NCBI GenBank assembly: GCA_965530755.1
Contig: CBESNA010000001.1
Location: 1-64,000, forward strand
Direction of reading: 5' to 3'
DNA from: SZUA-35 sp965530755
GTDB taxonomy: Bacteria; Actinomycetota; Acidimicrobiia; Acidimicrobiales; SZUA-35
DNA: 64,000 nucleotides
Positions 34,055 through 43,744 of this stretch are shown here, one piece after another (the first letter of the stretch is position 1; each line of letters opens with the position of its first letter). The notes under the pieces were generated by a model. The model was not told where the DNA came from, did not search any database, and saw only the letters and a list, made by a program, of their open reading frames with translations. A program made the translations under genes and the position numbers.

Positions 34055-36417
34055 AGCACCAGGCTCCTCAGCAGGGCAACGGCCAAGGCGCTGGTGCCGA
34101 GCACGAGGACCATTCCGTAAGAACGAACGAACCCGGTCTGGAGTCCTCTGGCACGATTGGCTGTGGCCGAGATCAGGGCCGGAACACCGTTCACGGCTCC
34201 GTCGATGAATGTCTTGTCGAACCAGGCGGCTCGATCGAAACCCTCGGTGCCGGGACCGCCGGCCACCGAGGCGATGGCCTTGTCGTAAGTGACGGCGAGC
34301 GCCAGTCCTGGCTTCTCGATCACCTCCGGTTTGACGCGACCCTGCAGGTACACGGCGAAGGCCGCAGCGATGGCGACGAGTCCAACGGCGATGGCAACAG
34401 CAGCCAAGACCCACTTCAAGCCTGTGGCCACCGTCAACTCGTGTTCATTGGCAAACAGCGACGGCTCGAGCCAGTGCTCGAGAAAATGCAGATCCTTGCT
34501 GAACGGCAAGTTGAGGCCACCGGCGACGATCGCCAGTCCAGCGAGGACGACCAGCGGAACCGTCATGGTCCATGGAGATTCGTGAGGGTGATACTCCTGC
34601 CGGGCTCGGTAGCTCTCTGGCAGGTCAGCCTCGAAATCGGAGACGTCGGGAGCAGGTGTGAAGGCGAAGACGTACTCTGGGACGGCCGGCGCGTTGCGTC
34701 TGGCGGTGTCGAACTCCTGGCGTCGCCCGGCCGCAACAACCTGAGCGGCTTCGGCCGCGAGCAGAGCTTCCTCGGCCTCCACGACCTTGCCCTCGGCCTT
34801 CGCCAAGGCATCCTGCGATTTCGGCACGGCTTTGGTCGCTTTGTCGAACGCCTTGACCAACTTGTCGTGACCGTCCAAGTCCGGGGTCGACGCTTCGACG
34901 GCAACACCGGCCTCGACCAGGCCCGCCTCGGCCTTGGCGATCGCCTCGAGCCGCTTGGGAAGGTCGGCCTTGGCCTTGTCGAGGGCATCTTGGGCGCTCA
35001 CGAGGCCCCCACGAGCGGCCTCGATCTCAGCCGTGGCACCGTCGATTCGACCTTGGAACGCGGCGTCGATCTCGTCGGCGTGGGCATCGAAGAACCGGGT
35101 CCGTCCGAAGAAGGTGAGGATGACCTGGCGAGTCATGTAGAAGGCGGTGAGGAGGGCAGTGACGAGCCCGACGAACCACAGCAGCGGGTTGACGTCGAAG
35201 GCGTAGAGCAGGATTTCGTCCTTGCTCCAGAATCCGGCGAACGGCGGAACTCCTGCGATCGCGAGCCAGCCGATGATGAACGTGCCGGCAGTGATCGGCA
35301 TGAGCTTGTAGAGCCCGCCCATCCGGCGCATGTCCTGCTCGTCGTGCATGCCGTGGATGACCGACCCGGACCCGAGGAACAGCAGCGCCTTGAAGAAGGC
35401 GTGGGTGATCATGTGGAAGATCGCCGGCACGTATGCACCGACACCAATGGCCATGAACAGATAACCGAGCTGGCTGACCGTTGAGTAGGCCAGCACCTTC
35501 TTGATGTCGTTCTGCACCAGGGCGGCCAGGGCAGCGACCAGTGCGGTGAGGGCGCCAACCCAGGCGATCAGGGAGAGCGACCATGGCTCAGCCGCAGCGA
35601 GTACGGGGTTGAGACGTGTGAGGAGATAGACCCCCGAGGTCACCATCGTGGCAGCGTGGATCAACGCCGAGACGGGGGTGGGGCCGGCCATGGCGTCTGG
35701 CAGCCAGACGAAGAGCGGGATCTGGGCGGACTTGCCAGTGGCGGCGAGCAGCATCAGAAGCGTGATTCCCGTTGCGGTACCGATGGCGAGAGCCGGGGCC
35801 TCGACGATGATGTCGGCGTAGTTGATCGACCCGATCGACTTGAACACCAAGAACGTCGCGAGCATGAAACCGAAGTCACCAATGCGGTTGGTGACGAAGG
35901 CCTTCTTGCCCGCACTGGCGTTGGCTTCACTGGTGAACCAGAACGAGATCAGCAGGTAGGAGCACGCACCGACGCCTTCCCAACCGAGGAAGGTCAGGAG
36001 CAGGTTGTCGCCGAGCACCAACACCAGCATCGAGGCGGCGAAGAGGTTGAGGTAGAGGAAGAACTTCGAGTAGTTCGGATCGCCATGCATGTACCCAACC
36101 GAATACAGGTGGATCATCGTGCCGACGCCGGTGATGAACAGGCTCATCGCGATCGACAGGGGGTCGACCAGGAATCCGACGTCGACGCTGAACGATCCGG
36201 CTGGCACCCAGGTGAAGATCTTCTGGATGTAGAACCGCTCCGGTTCGTCCTCAGCCAGGAGACCGAAGAAGACCACGACGGTGGCAAGGAAACTTCCGCC
36301 CATGGCCCCAGTGGCAAGCCAACCGGCGGCCGGTTCGCCGAGACGGCGGCCGACCAACAGGATCAGCACGAAACCCAGGAGGGGCAGAGCAGGGATCAGC
36401 CAGGCGGCTTCGAGCAT
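34051..36417 (-). CDS. nuoL: NADH-quinone oxidoreductase subunit L with coiled-coil insertion (nuo2)
   Basis: The 788-aa subunit has normal NuoL landmarks: WEGVGACSYLLISFW, WLPDAMAGPTPVSALIHAA, KKVLAYSTVSQLGY. After the FYMTRQVILTFFGRTRF helix, at residues about 448-610, there is an insertion of roughly 150 residues rich in Ala, Lys and Glu with heptad-like spacing (IEAARGGLVSAQDALDKAKA and several similar runs). The normal HESPWTMTVPLVVLA helix then resumes. In typical NuoL these two helices are joined by a short loop. The inserted region should form a long antiparallel coiled coil outside the membrane. Confidence 0.94.
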   Translation of the reverse strand: MLEAAWLIPALPLLGFVLILLVGRRLGEPAAGWLATGAMGGSFLATVVVFFGLLAEDEPERFYIQKIFTWVPAGSFSVDVGFLVDPLSIAMSLFITGVGTMIHLYSVGYMHGDPNYSKFFLYLNLFAASMLVLVLGDNLLLTFLGWEGVGACSYLLISFWFTSEANASAGKKAFVTNRIGDFGFMLATFLVFKSIGSINYADIIVEAPALAIGTATGITLLMLLAATGKSAQIPLFVWLPDAMAGPTPVSALIHAATMVTSGVYLLTRLNPVLAAAEPWSLSLIAWVGALTALVAALAALVQNDIKKVLAYSTVSQLGYLFMAIGVGAYVPAIFHMITHAFFKALLFLGSGSVIHGMHDEQDMRRMGGLYKLMPITAGTFIIGWLAIAGVPPFAGFWSKDEILLYAFDVNPLLWFVGLVTALLTAFYMTRQVILTFFGRTRFFDAHADEIDAAFQGRIDGATAEIEAARGGLVSAQDALDKAKADLPKRLEAIAKAEAGLVEAGVAVEASTPDLDGHDKLVKAFDKATKAVPKSQDALAKAEGKVVEAEEALLAAEAAQVVAAGRRQEFDTARRNAPAVPEYVFAFTPAPDVSDFEADLPESYRARQEYHPHESPWTMTVPLVVLAGLAIVAGGLNLPFSKDLHFLEHWLEPSLFANEHELTVATGLKWVLAAVAIAVGLVAIAAAFAVYLQGRVKPEVIEKPGLALAVTYDKAIASVAGGPGTEGFDRAAWFDKTFIDGAVNGVPALISATANRARGLQTGFVRSYGMVLVLGTSALAVALLRSLVL

Positions 36418-36418
36418 C

Positions 36419-36724
36419 TCAGCCCCTCATCTCGGCGAAATCATCGGCACTGGCATCCGGCTGACGGCGCATCAGCGCCACGACGATCGACAGCCCGACG
36501 ACCACCTCGGCGGCAGCGACGACGAGCACGAAGAAGACTGCGGTCTGGCCGGCGAGATCACCGAGCGCTCCGGAGAACGCGACGAAACTGATGTTGACGG
36601 CGTTGAGCATCAGCTCGACACACATGAACATGACGAGTGGATTGCGCCTGGTCATGAGGCCGAAGGCCCCGAGGGAGAACAGCACGGCGCTCAGCACCAG
36701 ATACCACGTTGCGGTGACTTCCAC
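36419..36724 (-). CDS. nuoK: NADH-quinone oxidoreductase subunit K (nuo2)
   Basis: The 101-aa, three-helix subunit has proton-path glutamates in FMCVELMLNAVNISFVAF (about 37) and AAEVVVGLSIVVAL (about 72). Only one base separates its stop from the nuoL start. It ends with a polar tail (QPDASADDFAEMRG). Identity with NuoK1 is partial and it is clearly a different lineage. Confidence 0.95.
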   Translation of the reverse strand: MEVTATWYLVLSAVLFSLGAFGLMTRRNPLVMFMCVELMLNAVNISFVAFSGALGDLAGQTAVFFVLVVAAAEVVVGLSIVVALMRRQPDASADDFAEMRG

Positions 36725-36732
36725 GGCTACTC

Positions 36733-37308
36733 CTACCGAACCGAGGTTCCGGGGTCATCGACCACCAGATCCTCGCCACCTTGATTACGGACCAACACGA
36801 CAGAACCGACCGTGGCGATCGTCAGGAGGAGCGCCGTGGCTTCGAAGGCCAGGATGTTACGAGTGAAGAGGTCGCGCGCCAACTGGACGACGTCCTGACT
36901 GTCGTCGATCGGCGTGACCGCTCCCGGCTGGCCGGTGAGGGCAACGGCACCGTCGTCTGCATCGCCGGAGAGGAAGAGCCCACCCAGGGACAGTAGGAGG
37001 AGGAGGCCGGCACCCGCGGCGGCCAGTGCTCGTTGTCCGACGATGGGCTCGGTGCTGACATCTTCGGACTGGTCGACGCCGAGCAGCATGATCACGAAGA
37101 GGAACAGGACAACGACGGCACCGGCGTACACAACGACCTGGACCAGTGCCAGAAAGTGCGCTTCCTGCAGAATGAAGAGCAGGGCAACCCCGAAAAGGGT
37201 GGCTATCAGCGAAAGCGCGGCGTGGACCGGATTGCGGAAGCTGATCACACCGAGCCCGCCACCGAGGACGATGGCGGCGGCGATCACGAAGACGACGACA
37301 TCAACCAT
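36733..37308 (-). CDS. nuoJ: NADH-quinone oxidoreductase subunit J (nuo2)
   Basis: The 191-aa subunit shows five membrane helices, including LVQVVVYAGAVVVLFLFVIMLLG with the pi-bulge tyrosine. The ATG shares a base with the nuoI stop (TGATG). Between helices 4 and 5 lies a polar loop (GDADDGAVALTGQPGAV) facing outside. The C-terminus NQGGEDLVVDDPGTSVR is acidic. Confidence 0.94.
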   Translation of the reverse strand: MVDVVVFVIAAAIVLGGGLGVISFRNPVHAALSLIATLFGVALLFILQEAHFLALVQVVVYAGAVVVLFLFVIMLLGVDQSEDVSTEPIVGQRALAAAGAGLLLLLSLGGLFLSGDADDGAVALTGQPGAVTPIDDSQDVVQLARDLFTRNILAFEATALLLTIATVGSVVLVRNQGGEDLVVDDPGTSVR

Positions 37309-38003
37309 CAGTGATGACCCCCATGACCGTGTTCGTCGTCCGCATCGTCAGCAACGACCGCTGGTGCGTCCTCATCGGGATGGGCTTGGCCCTGTTCGGG
37401 GGGACGCACGCCGTAACCGAGCTCGCCGGACCACGCAACGGTGTCTTCGAACGATGCCTTGCCAGACGATGACGTCGCCCGCATCCAACCGGAGGTGTTC
37501 TGGTCTTCTCCGGGCCGCCAGTCCTCCCAAGGCAGATGCTGAGGCATGCCGTCGTCACCCACGAGGAGTTCGTCCTTGGTGTAGATGGCGTCCTGGCGAT
37601 TCGTGAACGAGAACTCGAACAGTTTCGATTCGGTGATGGCCTCGGTGGGGCAGGCCTCCACGCAGAGATCGCAGTGGATGCAGCGCAGGTAGTTGATCTC
37701 GTAGATGAAACCGAACCGCTCGCCGGGAGACTTCGGATCGTCCGGCGGGTTGTCGGCGCCCCGGACATAGATGCACTTGGCAGGGCAGACGCCGGCACAC
37801 AGCTCGCAGCCGATGCACTTCTCCATGCCGTCTTCGTAACGGTTCAGGACGTGGCGACCGTGAGTCCGCTCGGGCTTCGGTGCTTTCTGGTCCTTCTCCG
37901 AGATCTCACCCTTGCGGTTCTTGGTTCCGCCTCGGTACTCCCTGGTGGTGACGCCCTCGCCCCACTTCTTGAACGTGACGGCGAAGCCTTCGAGGTAGCC
38001 CAT
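37308..38003 (-). CDS. nuoI: NADH-quinone oxidoreductase subunit I with His-rich tail (nuo2)
   Basis: The 231-aa subunit carries clusters N6a/N6b through CIGCELCAGVCP (about 62) and CIHCDLCVEACP (about 107). Compared with the 166-aa NuoI1 it has a C-terminal extension of about 70 residues that includes GVRPPEQGQAHPDED and ends HGHGGHH. The histidine end may bind a metal; this is only suggested by composition. Start and stop share bases with the neighbours nuoH and nuoJ (TGATG). Confidence 0.94.
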   Translation of the reverse strand: MGYLEGFAVTFKKWGEGVTTREYRGGTKNRKGEISEKDQKAPKPERTHGRHVLNRYEDGMEKCIGCELCAGVCPAKCIYVRGADNPPDDPKSPGERFGFIYEINYLRCIHCDLCVEACPTEAITESKLFEFSFTNRQDAIYTKDELLVGDDGMPQHLPWEDWRPGEDQNTSGWMRATSSSGKASFEDTVAWSGELGYGVRPPEQGQAHPDEDAPAVVADDADDEHGHGGHH

Positions 38004-39295
38004 CAGTGGTCTCCTGCGTTCGTCGCCCCAGGTTGGGGAGCGAGATCAGCGGTGACGCTGACCTCGGTGAGTCCTGCTGCTTCGAGCCGTTCGTGACGCG
38101 AATTCTCGATCGCCCTGCGCAGGAGAGCGAAGCCGATCATGCCGATGATGCCGGCGGCCACCAGCACGACGACGAGATCACCAAGCGTGTCGTCGAAGAT
38201 CCCGATGCCACCGTCTCTGGCCACCCGGATGCCGGCGAGGATCAGGAACCACCCCAGCGAGAGGGGGATCAAGACCTTCCAACCGAGGTCCATGAGTTGG
38301 TCGTAGCGAACCCTGGGCAACGTGGCCCGGATCCACACGAACATGAACAGGAAGAAGAAGAGCTTGAACAGGAAGAGGGCGAGACCGACGTACCAGGCGT
38401 TGGGGAAATCGACCAGCGGAAGGTCGAAGAACGGGGACGGCCCACCGAAGAACAGCGTGACGATGATGGCGCCCATCGTGAACGTGTTCATGAACTCGGC
38501 CAGGAAGAACAGCGCGAAGCGAATCGATGAGTACTCGGTGTGGTATCCGCCGACGAGCTCCTGCTCGGCCTCGACGAGATCGAATGGAGGCTGGTTGAGT
38601 TCGGCGGTGCCGGCGATCACGAACACGATGAAGGGCACGAACCCCGTGACGACGAAGTTCCACGTGAAGATGCCGTCGGCCTGGGACGAGACGATGCCGT
38701 TGGTGGACAGGCTGCCGGAGACCAGGATCACTGCCGCCAGGGACAGTCCCAGCGCCGCTTCGTAGGAGATGGCCTGGGCCGAGGCTCGCACCGAACCGAG
38801 CAACGGATACTTCGAACCGGAGGACCACCCGGCAAGGAGAATGCCGTAGATCCCGAGCGAACTCATCGCCAGGAAGAACAGGATCCCCACGGGAACGTCG
38901 GCCACCTGCCAGAGAAACTCGCGACCGAACAGGGTGCTGGTTCCGGTGCCGCCGTCGGAGAAGTCACCGGCCAGCGGGACCACGGTGAACGTGAGGAACG
39001 CTGGGATCAGCGACAGGTACGGCGCCAACTGGAACACGAACCGATCGGATCGGGTGGGGATGATGTCCTCTTTGAAGAACAGCTTCATGCCATCGGCGAG
39101 CGTCTGGAGCATGCCGAAGGGGCCAGCCACGTTCGGACCAATGCGGTTCTGGAGCCGGCTGATCACTTTGCGCAGGAACCACACCATGAACATGGTGGCG
39201 ATGAGGCAGATGACGAACGACGCCACGGCGAGCACGAGAGCGAGGATCACATCACCGAAGTCGACGCCGTCTGCGAGGAAGGGATGACCCATCAC
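38003..39295 (-). CDS. nuoH: NADH-quinone oxidoreductase subunit H (nuo2)
   Basis: The 430-aa protein is the quinone-chamber membrane subunit. Family sites are RIGPNVAGPFGMLQTLADG, KLFFKEDIIP and the loop EAEQELVGGYHTEYSSIRF (about 247). It has about 80 residues beyond NuoH1, including an extra C-terminal helix (LGDLVVVLVAAGIIGMIGFA) and a tail. ATGA overlap with nuoG. Confidence 0.94.
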   Translation of the reverse strand: MMGHPFLADGVDFGDVILALVLAVASFVICLIATMFMVWFLRKVISRLQNRIGPNVAGPFGMLQTLADGMKLFFKEDIIPTRSDRFVFQLAPYLSLIPAFLTFTVVPLAGDFSDGGTGTSTLFGREFLWQVADVPVGILFFLAMSSLGIYGILLAGWSSGSKYPLLGSVRASAQAISYEAALGLSLAAVILVSGSLSTNGIVSSQADGIFTWNFVVTGFVPFIVFVIAGTAELNQPPFDLVEAEQELVGGYHTEYSSIRFALFFLAEFMNTFTMGAIIVTLFFGGPSPFFDLPLVDFPNAWYVGLALFLFKLFFFLFMFVWIRATLPRVRYDQLMDLGWKVLIPLSLGWFLILAGIRVARDGGIGIFDDTLGDLVVVLVAAGIIGMIGFALLRRAIENSRHERLEAAGLTEVSVTADLAPQPGATNAGDH

Positions 39296-41682
39296 GCCAC
39301 CGCCACACGGATCTCGGAGGCAACAGACGTGGCGTCGATCATCTCACCGGCATCGACGCCGGGAAGCCGGAACGGAATTCGAGCGGCGCCACGTGGCAAC
39401 CCGTCGACCCGCCGCGCCGGGAGGGTCGCCGAACCATTGGCCCAATCGATGCTGACCTCGGCACCATCGGCGATGCCGAGGGCATCGAAGTCGGCAGCGG
39501 CCATTTCGATCTCCGCCGGGGCGGGAAGTCCACGAAGCGACGTCGATTGCTGCACCAGCGTGCCGAGGTCCCAGAGCTTGCGATCCACCACCAGTCGCAG
39601 ACCGTACCCGTCGGGGGCCGGAGCGACGACGGGATCCCCGAAGTCCGGGGCGTCGTGCCCACTGATGTCGAGCAGGGGCCCGTCACCCGACGTCGACAAT
39701 CCGGGCCAATCGACGGCGGCAAACGCCGGCATCGTAGAAGACAGTGCCGTCCGGATCTCGTCGATGGTGACAACCTCGAGGTCGTGACCGAGAGCAGCTG
39801 CGACCTCAACGGCGATCATCCAGTCGCTGCGGGCCTGGCCAGGAGGCGTGATCTTGGCGTGGAGCGGTGAGAGCCGTCCTTCGAGATTGACGAACGCGCC
39901 ATCGGCCTCGCCTGACAGCGCAGCCGGCAAGATGATCGAGGCTCGTGAGGACGACTCGGTGAGAAAACCGTCGACCGCGATGATCGTTTCGACCGCATCG
40001 AAGGCCCGAGCAACGAGCGAACGATCCGGCACGTCGGCCAGGGGATCAGCACCGAGCAGAACGAGCGTGTCGATCGATCCATCGGCGGCGGCTCGCAGCA
40101 TGCCGAGCGTGTCGAGCCCGTTGCCCGGGGTGAGACCCGTGACGAAGGACCCGTGGACATTGCCGCGCCGAAGTCCGCTGAGGACCTTGGCGTCAGGGGC
40201 AGCAGTGAGGAGGGCACCAAGTGCGTCCATCGTGACATCGGCGGTCTCAGCCAGATTGCCCCGACCGCAGATGATCGTGACCGGTCGGCCGGAACCGAGG
40301 AGCTCGGCGATCGAGCCGATGGCGGCCGCCGACACACCGCCGACGGGACCGTCAGCGGAACCGGAGGCAATGGCGGCCGCCACTGCACCCACCTGGCCGG
40401 GCAGTGCGTGCGCGCTGACCGCGGCGTGGCTCGACAAACTCGTGGCATGCGGCGTGAGCTCGACGAGGCTCGCCCCCGCCTGGGTGACGGCGTGCCGCAG
40501 GCGCAAGAAGAGAGTCGGAAGCTCTTCCTTCGGATCGGCACCGAGCAACACGACGATGCCATCGGGTGCCGCAGCATCAGCGATCGTGGCCCGCGGCAGA
40601 CCGAGGAACATCGACGCCGGAAGACCATCGCCGAGCTGAGCGTCGACGTTCTCGACACCGAGACGGTCGAGCAGCGAGGCCCACGCGAACTGGCCCTCGA
40701 CAGGCAATCTCGCGCCACCAATGACGCCGATCCTGGAAGGATCGATCGAGAGTGGCTCGACCACTGCGGCGACGGCGTCGCTCCAGCGACGCGTCTCGAG
40801 TCTGTCGCCGATCGCGATCATCGGCTCGGTGACGCGGTTCTCGGATTCCGACGCCTCGTAGGCGAACCGTTCCTTGTCGGACAACCAGCTCCAGTTCACA
40901 GCATCGGAATCGACGCCGAGGATGCGCACGAGCCGGTCCCTCGATGCCTGGAGCACGATGCGAGCGCCAGTGCTGTCGACGGTCGAGGTGCTCTCGGTCT
41001 CGTTGAGGTCCCACGGGCGAGCCTTGAATCGATACGGCTCAGCGGTGAGGGCACCCACGGGACAGATCTGCACGGTGTTGCCACTGAAATACGAGGAGAA
41101 CGGGTGATCTGGGAACGTGTTGACCTGCGTCTGGGCACCACGATCCATGAAGTGGATCAACGGGTCACCGGCGACTTCGTCGGCGAAGCGGGTGCATCGA
41201 TCGCAGAGAATGCAGCGTTCCCGGTCGAGGTACACGAGATCGCTGATCGGAATGGGCTTTTCGAAGTGGCGCTTCTCCTCGACGAACCGGCTCTCGCCAG
41301 GACCGTATGCGTAGGCGTTGTCCTGCAGGGGACACTCGCCACCCTTGTCGCACACGGGACAGTCGAGTGGATGGTTGATCAGGAGCAGTTCCAGCACTCC
41401 GTCCTGGGCATCCTTGGATGCCTCGGACTCGGTGTTCACGACCATGTTCGGCGTGACGGTGAGCATGCAGCTGGGCTGCAGGCCCGGCCCACGACCAGTG
41501 TCGACCTCGACGAGACACATTCGGCACATGCCAACGGAGGTCATCCGCGGGTGATAGCAGAACCTCGGGATGTGGACGCCTTGGCGTTCGCACGCCTCGA
41601 TGAGCAACTCGCCATCGTTGGCGTGGAGTTCGGCGCCGTTGAGCGTGAACGGCACCCCGGTGGTGGCTTCGGTCGACGTCAC
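39292..41682 (-). CDS. nuoG: NADH-quinone oxidoreductase subunit G (nuo2)
   Basis: The 796-aa iron-sulfur subunit opens with a [2Fe-2S] ferredoxin domain (FCYHPRMTSVGMCRMCLVEV, then PSCMLTV). It continues with the His/Cys cluster segment CPVCDKGGECPLQD, and the [4Fe-4S] set CILCDRCTRF with ICPVGALT. The rest is a degenerate molybdopterin-oxidoreductase fold; no extra N7 cluster motif was seen. It lies in the NADH-side module with NuoE and NuoF, absent from nuo1. Confidence 0.95.
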   Translation of the reverse strand: MTSTEATTGVPFTLNGAELHANDGELLIEACERQGVHIPRFCYHPRMTSVGMCRMCLVEVDTGRGPGLQPSCMLTVTPNMVVNTESEASKDAQDGVLELLLINHPLDCPVCDKGGECPLQDNAYAYGPGESRFVEEKRHFEKPIPISDLVYLDRERCILCDRCTRFADEVAGDPLIHFMDRGAQTQVNTFPDHPFSSYFSGNTVQICPVGALTAEPYRFKARPWDLNETESTSTVDSTGARIVLQASRDRLVRILGVDSDAVNWSWLSDKERFAYEASESENRVTEPMIAIGDRLETRRWSDAVAAVVEPLSIDPSRIGVIGGARLPVEGQFAWASLLDRLGVENVDAQLGDGLPASMFLGLPRATIADAAAPDGIVVLLGADPKEELPTLFLRLRHAVTQAGASLVELTPHATSLSSHAAVSAHALPGQVGAVAAAIASGSADGPVGGVSAAAIGSIAELLGSGRPVTIICGRGNLAETADVTMDALGALLTAAPDAKVLSGLRRGNVHGSFVTGLTPGNGLDTLGMLRAAADGSIDTLVLLGADPLADVPDRSLVARAFDAVETIIAVDGFLTESSSRASIILPAALSGEADGAFVNLEGRLSPLHAKITPPGQARSDWMIAVEVAAALGHDLEVVTIDEIRTALSSTMPAFAAVDWPGLSTSGDGPLLDISGHDAPDFGDPVVAPAPDGYGLRLVVDRKLWDLGTLVQQSTSLRGLPAPAEIEMAAADFDALGIADGAEVSIDWANGSATLPARRVDGLPRGAARIPFRLPGVDAGEMIDATSVASEIRVAVA

Positions 41683-43121
41683 GACAAGGCCCCTTGCGTC
41701 GGGAGGGACGTTTCGCCCCCAGGGCGAAACTCGTCGTTCGGCGACGCAGTCGCCGAAACCTTGGCCTCGAACTCGGCCCGGAATCGGCGGATGGCCGACG
41801 TGATCGGCGCCACCGATGACGGACCCAGCGGGCAGATGGTGGTCTGCTTCGGGGGGAACGGGACGGCCTCGAGACCAGCGTCGCCGAAGCTGGCGACGGG
41901 ATAGTCGCCGGGACTGATGTTGCGACCGATGTCGAGCAGGAGGTCGATGTCCTCCGGCCGGCCGAGGCCGTCGTCGATGCGTTGGAGCACCTTCTCCTCC
42001 CAGCTGGTTCCCTCACGACAGGGCGTGCACTTGCCGCAGGATTCGCGGGCGTAGAAGCGAACGAGTCGGAGGGCTGCCTTCACCGCATCGGTGGTCTCAT
42101 CCATCACCATGATCGCCCCAGACCCGAGCATCGATCCGGCCGGTCCGACCTCGGATGCCTCGATCTTGAGGTCGAGTTGATCCTCGAAGAACCATGGAGC
42201 CGATCCGCCACCGGGGACAAACGCCTTCAACGCGTGATCGTCGGCGATGCCCTGACAGTAATTGTCATCGTGGAAGAGATCGCGGAATGTCGGGACACCT
42301 TGCTCGACCTCGTAGACGCCGGGTCGCTTGACGTGCCCGCTGATGGCCAACATGCGGGTACCGGGCGACTTCTCCGACCCGATCTTCTTGTACTCCTCGG
42401 CGCCGTGAACCATCAGCCAGGGCAGGTTGGCGAGGGTCTCGACGTTGTTCACGATCGTGGGCTTCATGTAGAGGCCCTTGGCCGCCGGGAAGAACGGCGG
42501 CTTGAGACGAGGCATGCCGCGGTTGCCCTCGAGCGACTCGATCAGCGCAGTCTCTTCACCGACGATGTAGGCACCGGCGCCCCAGTGCAGGACGACGTCG
42601 ATCGAGACGTCGGTGCCGAGGATGTTCTTGCCGACGAACCCGGCGGCGTAGGCGTCGTTGAGCGCCTGTGCGATGTTCTCCTGAGCCTGAGCCATCTCGC
42701 CCCGGACGTACAGGAAACACTGGTTCAGTCCGAGGGCATAACAGGTGATGATGCACCCCTCGATGAGCTGGTGCGGATCGCGTTCCATCAGGAGGCGATC
42801 CTTGTAAGTGCCCGGCTCGGACTCGTCGCCGTTGACGACGAGATACCTCGGCCAGATCGGGGGCATGAAGCCCCACTTGATGCCTGCTGGGAAGCCGGCG
42901 CCGCCGCGGCCGAGCAGGACGGCGTCCTTCACCTCGGCTGCGACCTCGGCGGGGGTGCGCCGAAGCGCGTTCTTCAGCCCGTCGTAGCCACCGGTGGCGA
43001 GCGCTCGCTCGAGCGTGTGACTGTCCTCGTAGCGGAATCGACTGGTCACCACCTTCGGGCCTGCGTTGTCGACGTAGCCCGGCGCATGAGCGACGTAGTC
43101 GTTGGTGGGAGCGGCGCTCAC
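41679..43121 (-). CDS. nuoF: NADH-quinone oxidoreductase subunit F, NADH/FMN site (nuo2)
   Basis: The 480-aa subunit oxidises NADH. The FMN/NADH loop is LGRGGAGFPAGIKWGF (about 70), followed by GEETALIESLEGNRG (about 177) and the N3 cluster ligands ESCGKCTPCREGT (about 352) with TTICPLGPSS. About 30 extra residues at the C-terminus (NDEFRPGGETSLPTQG) are unusual. It overlaps nuoE and nuoG by 4 nt each. Confidence 0.96.
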   Translation of the reverse strand: MSAAPTNDYVAHAPGYVDNAGPKVVTSRFRYEDSHTLERALATGGYDGLKNALRRTPAEVAAEVKDAVLLGRGGAGFPAGIKWGFMPPIWPRYLVVNGDESEPGTYKDRLLMERDPHQLIEGCIITCYALGLNQCFLYVRGEMAQAQENIAQALNDAYAAGFVGKNILGTDVSIDVVLHWGAGAYIVGEETALIESLEGNRGMPRLKPPFFPAAKGLYMKPTIVNNVETLANLPWLMVHGAEEYKKIGSEKSPGTRMLAISGHVKRPGVYEVEQGVPTFRDLFHDDNYCQGIADDHALKAFVPGGGSAPWFFEDQLDLKIEASEVGPAGSMLGSGAIMVMDETTDAVKAALRLVRFYARESCGKCTPCREGTSWEEKVLQRIDDGLGRPEDIDLLLDIGRNISPGDYPVASFGDAGLEAVPFPPKQTTICPLGPSSVAPITSAIRRFRAEFEAKVSATASPNDEFRPGGETSLPTQGALS

Positions 43122-43741
43122 GAGACTTCCTCCGGGGCGGGTTGTCGGCTGGCGAACCAGGCCGGCGTGCCGGTGTCTTCAGGGGCGCCGATCCCGCCGA
43201 GACGGTCAGGGGTGATCGTCTGGCGAACCCGGGCAAGGGTGCCGTGTTCAGGGATGTCCGTACGCTTGCCGGCGCGAAGATCGTCGACGAGGACGTCGAA
43301 GTCGTTGTTACCGAGTCGGTACTCGTAGCGGTAGTTCACCTGAAGGCAGGGCCCCTCGGTGCAGGCCGCTATGCACTCGACATCTTCGAGGGTGAACAAA
43401 CCGTCTTCGGTGGTGCCGCCGGGGCGAACACCGAGCTTCTGCTCGGCGTGATGCAGCAGTTCCTCTGCGCCGACGAGCTGGCATGACAGGTTCGTGCAGA
43501 TGTCGATCTTGTACGTTCCGACCGGGTGGGTGACGAACATCTCGTAGAAGCTGCAGGTTCCCATGACCTCGGCCGGCGTGACGCCGACCAAATCGGCCAG
43601 GTGCTCCATGGCGTCTGCCGCGACGTAGCCGTCCTGTTCCTGCGCCAGGTGGAGCAGCGGAATAAGTGCGGACTTCTTGCGCGGATATCGAGCGATGATG
43701 TCGTGCGCAATCGCTTCGTTCTCAGGGGACAGTCGACTCAC
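43118..43741 (-). CDS. nuoE: NADH-quinone oxidoreductase subunit E, [2Fe-2S] (nuo2)
   Basis: The 207-aa, thioredoxin-like subunit holds cluster N1a. Ligands are in ICTNLSCQL (about 84-89) and ECIAACTEGPCLQVNYRY (about 124-135). The N-terminal helical domain (IPLLHLAQEQDGYV) is typical. A 45-residue proline-rich C-terminal extension (GTPAWFASRQPAPEE) follows the domain. The start ATG is 3 nt after nuoD. Confidence 0.95.
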   Translation of the reverse strand: MSRLSPENEAIAHDIIARYPRKKSALIPLLHLAQEQDGYVAADAMEHLADLVGVTPAEVMGTCSFYEMFVTHPVGTYKIDICTNLSCQLVGAEELLHHAEQKLGVRPGGTTEDGLFTLEDVECIAACTEGPCLQVNYRYEYRLGNNDFDVLVDDLRAGKRTDIPEHGTLARVRQTITPDRLGGIGAPEDTGTPAWFASRQPAPEEVS

Positions 43742-43744
43742 GGG

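Noticed and set aside
32654..34120. Open frame of 488 codons on the plus strand opposite nuoM2
   Set aside because: Same charged antisense composition, no domain or start signal; explained entirely by codon bias of nuoM2.
34055..34414. Upstream extension of nuoM2 into nuoL2
   Set aside because: It would add 120 Arg-rich residues from the wrong frame of nuoL2; the ATGA overlap at 34054 is the natural start.
40153..41904. Open frame of 583 codons on the plus strand opposite nuoG2
   Set aside because: No recognisable motif; nuoG2 with its iron-sulfur ligands is on the other strand.
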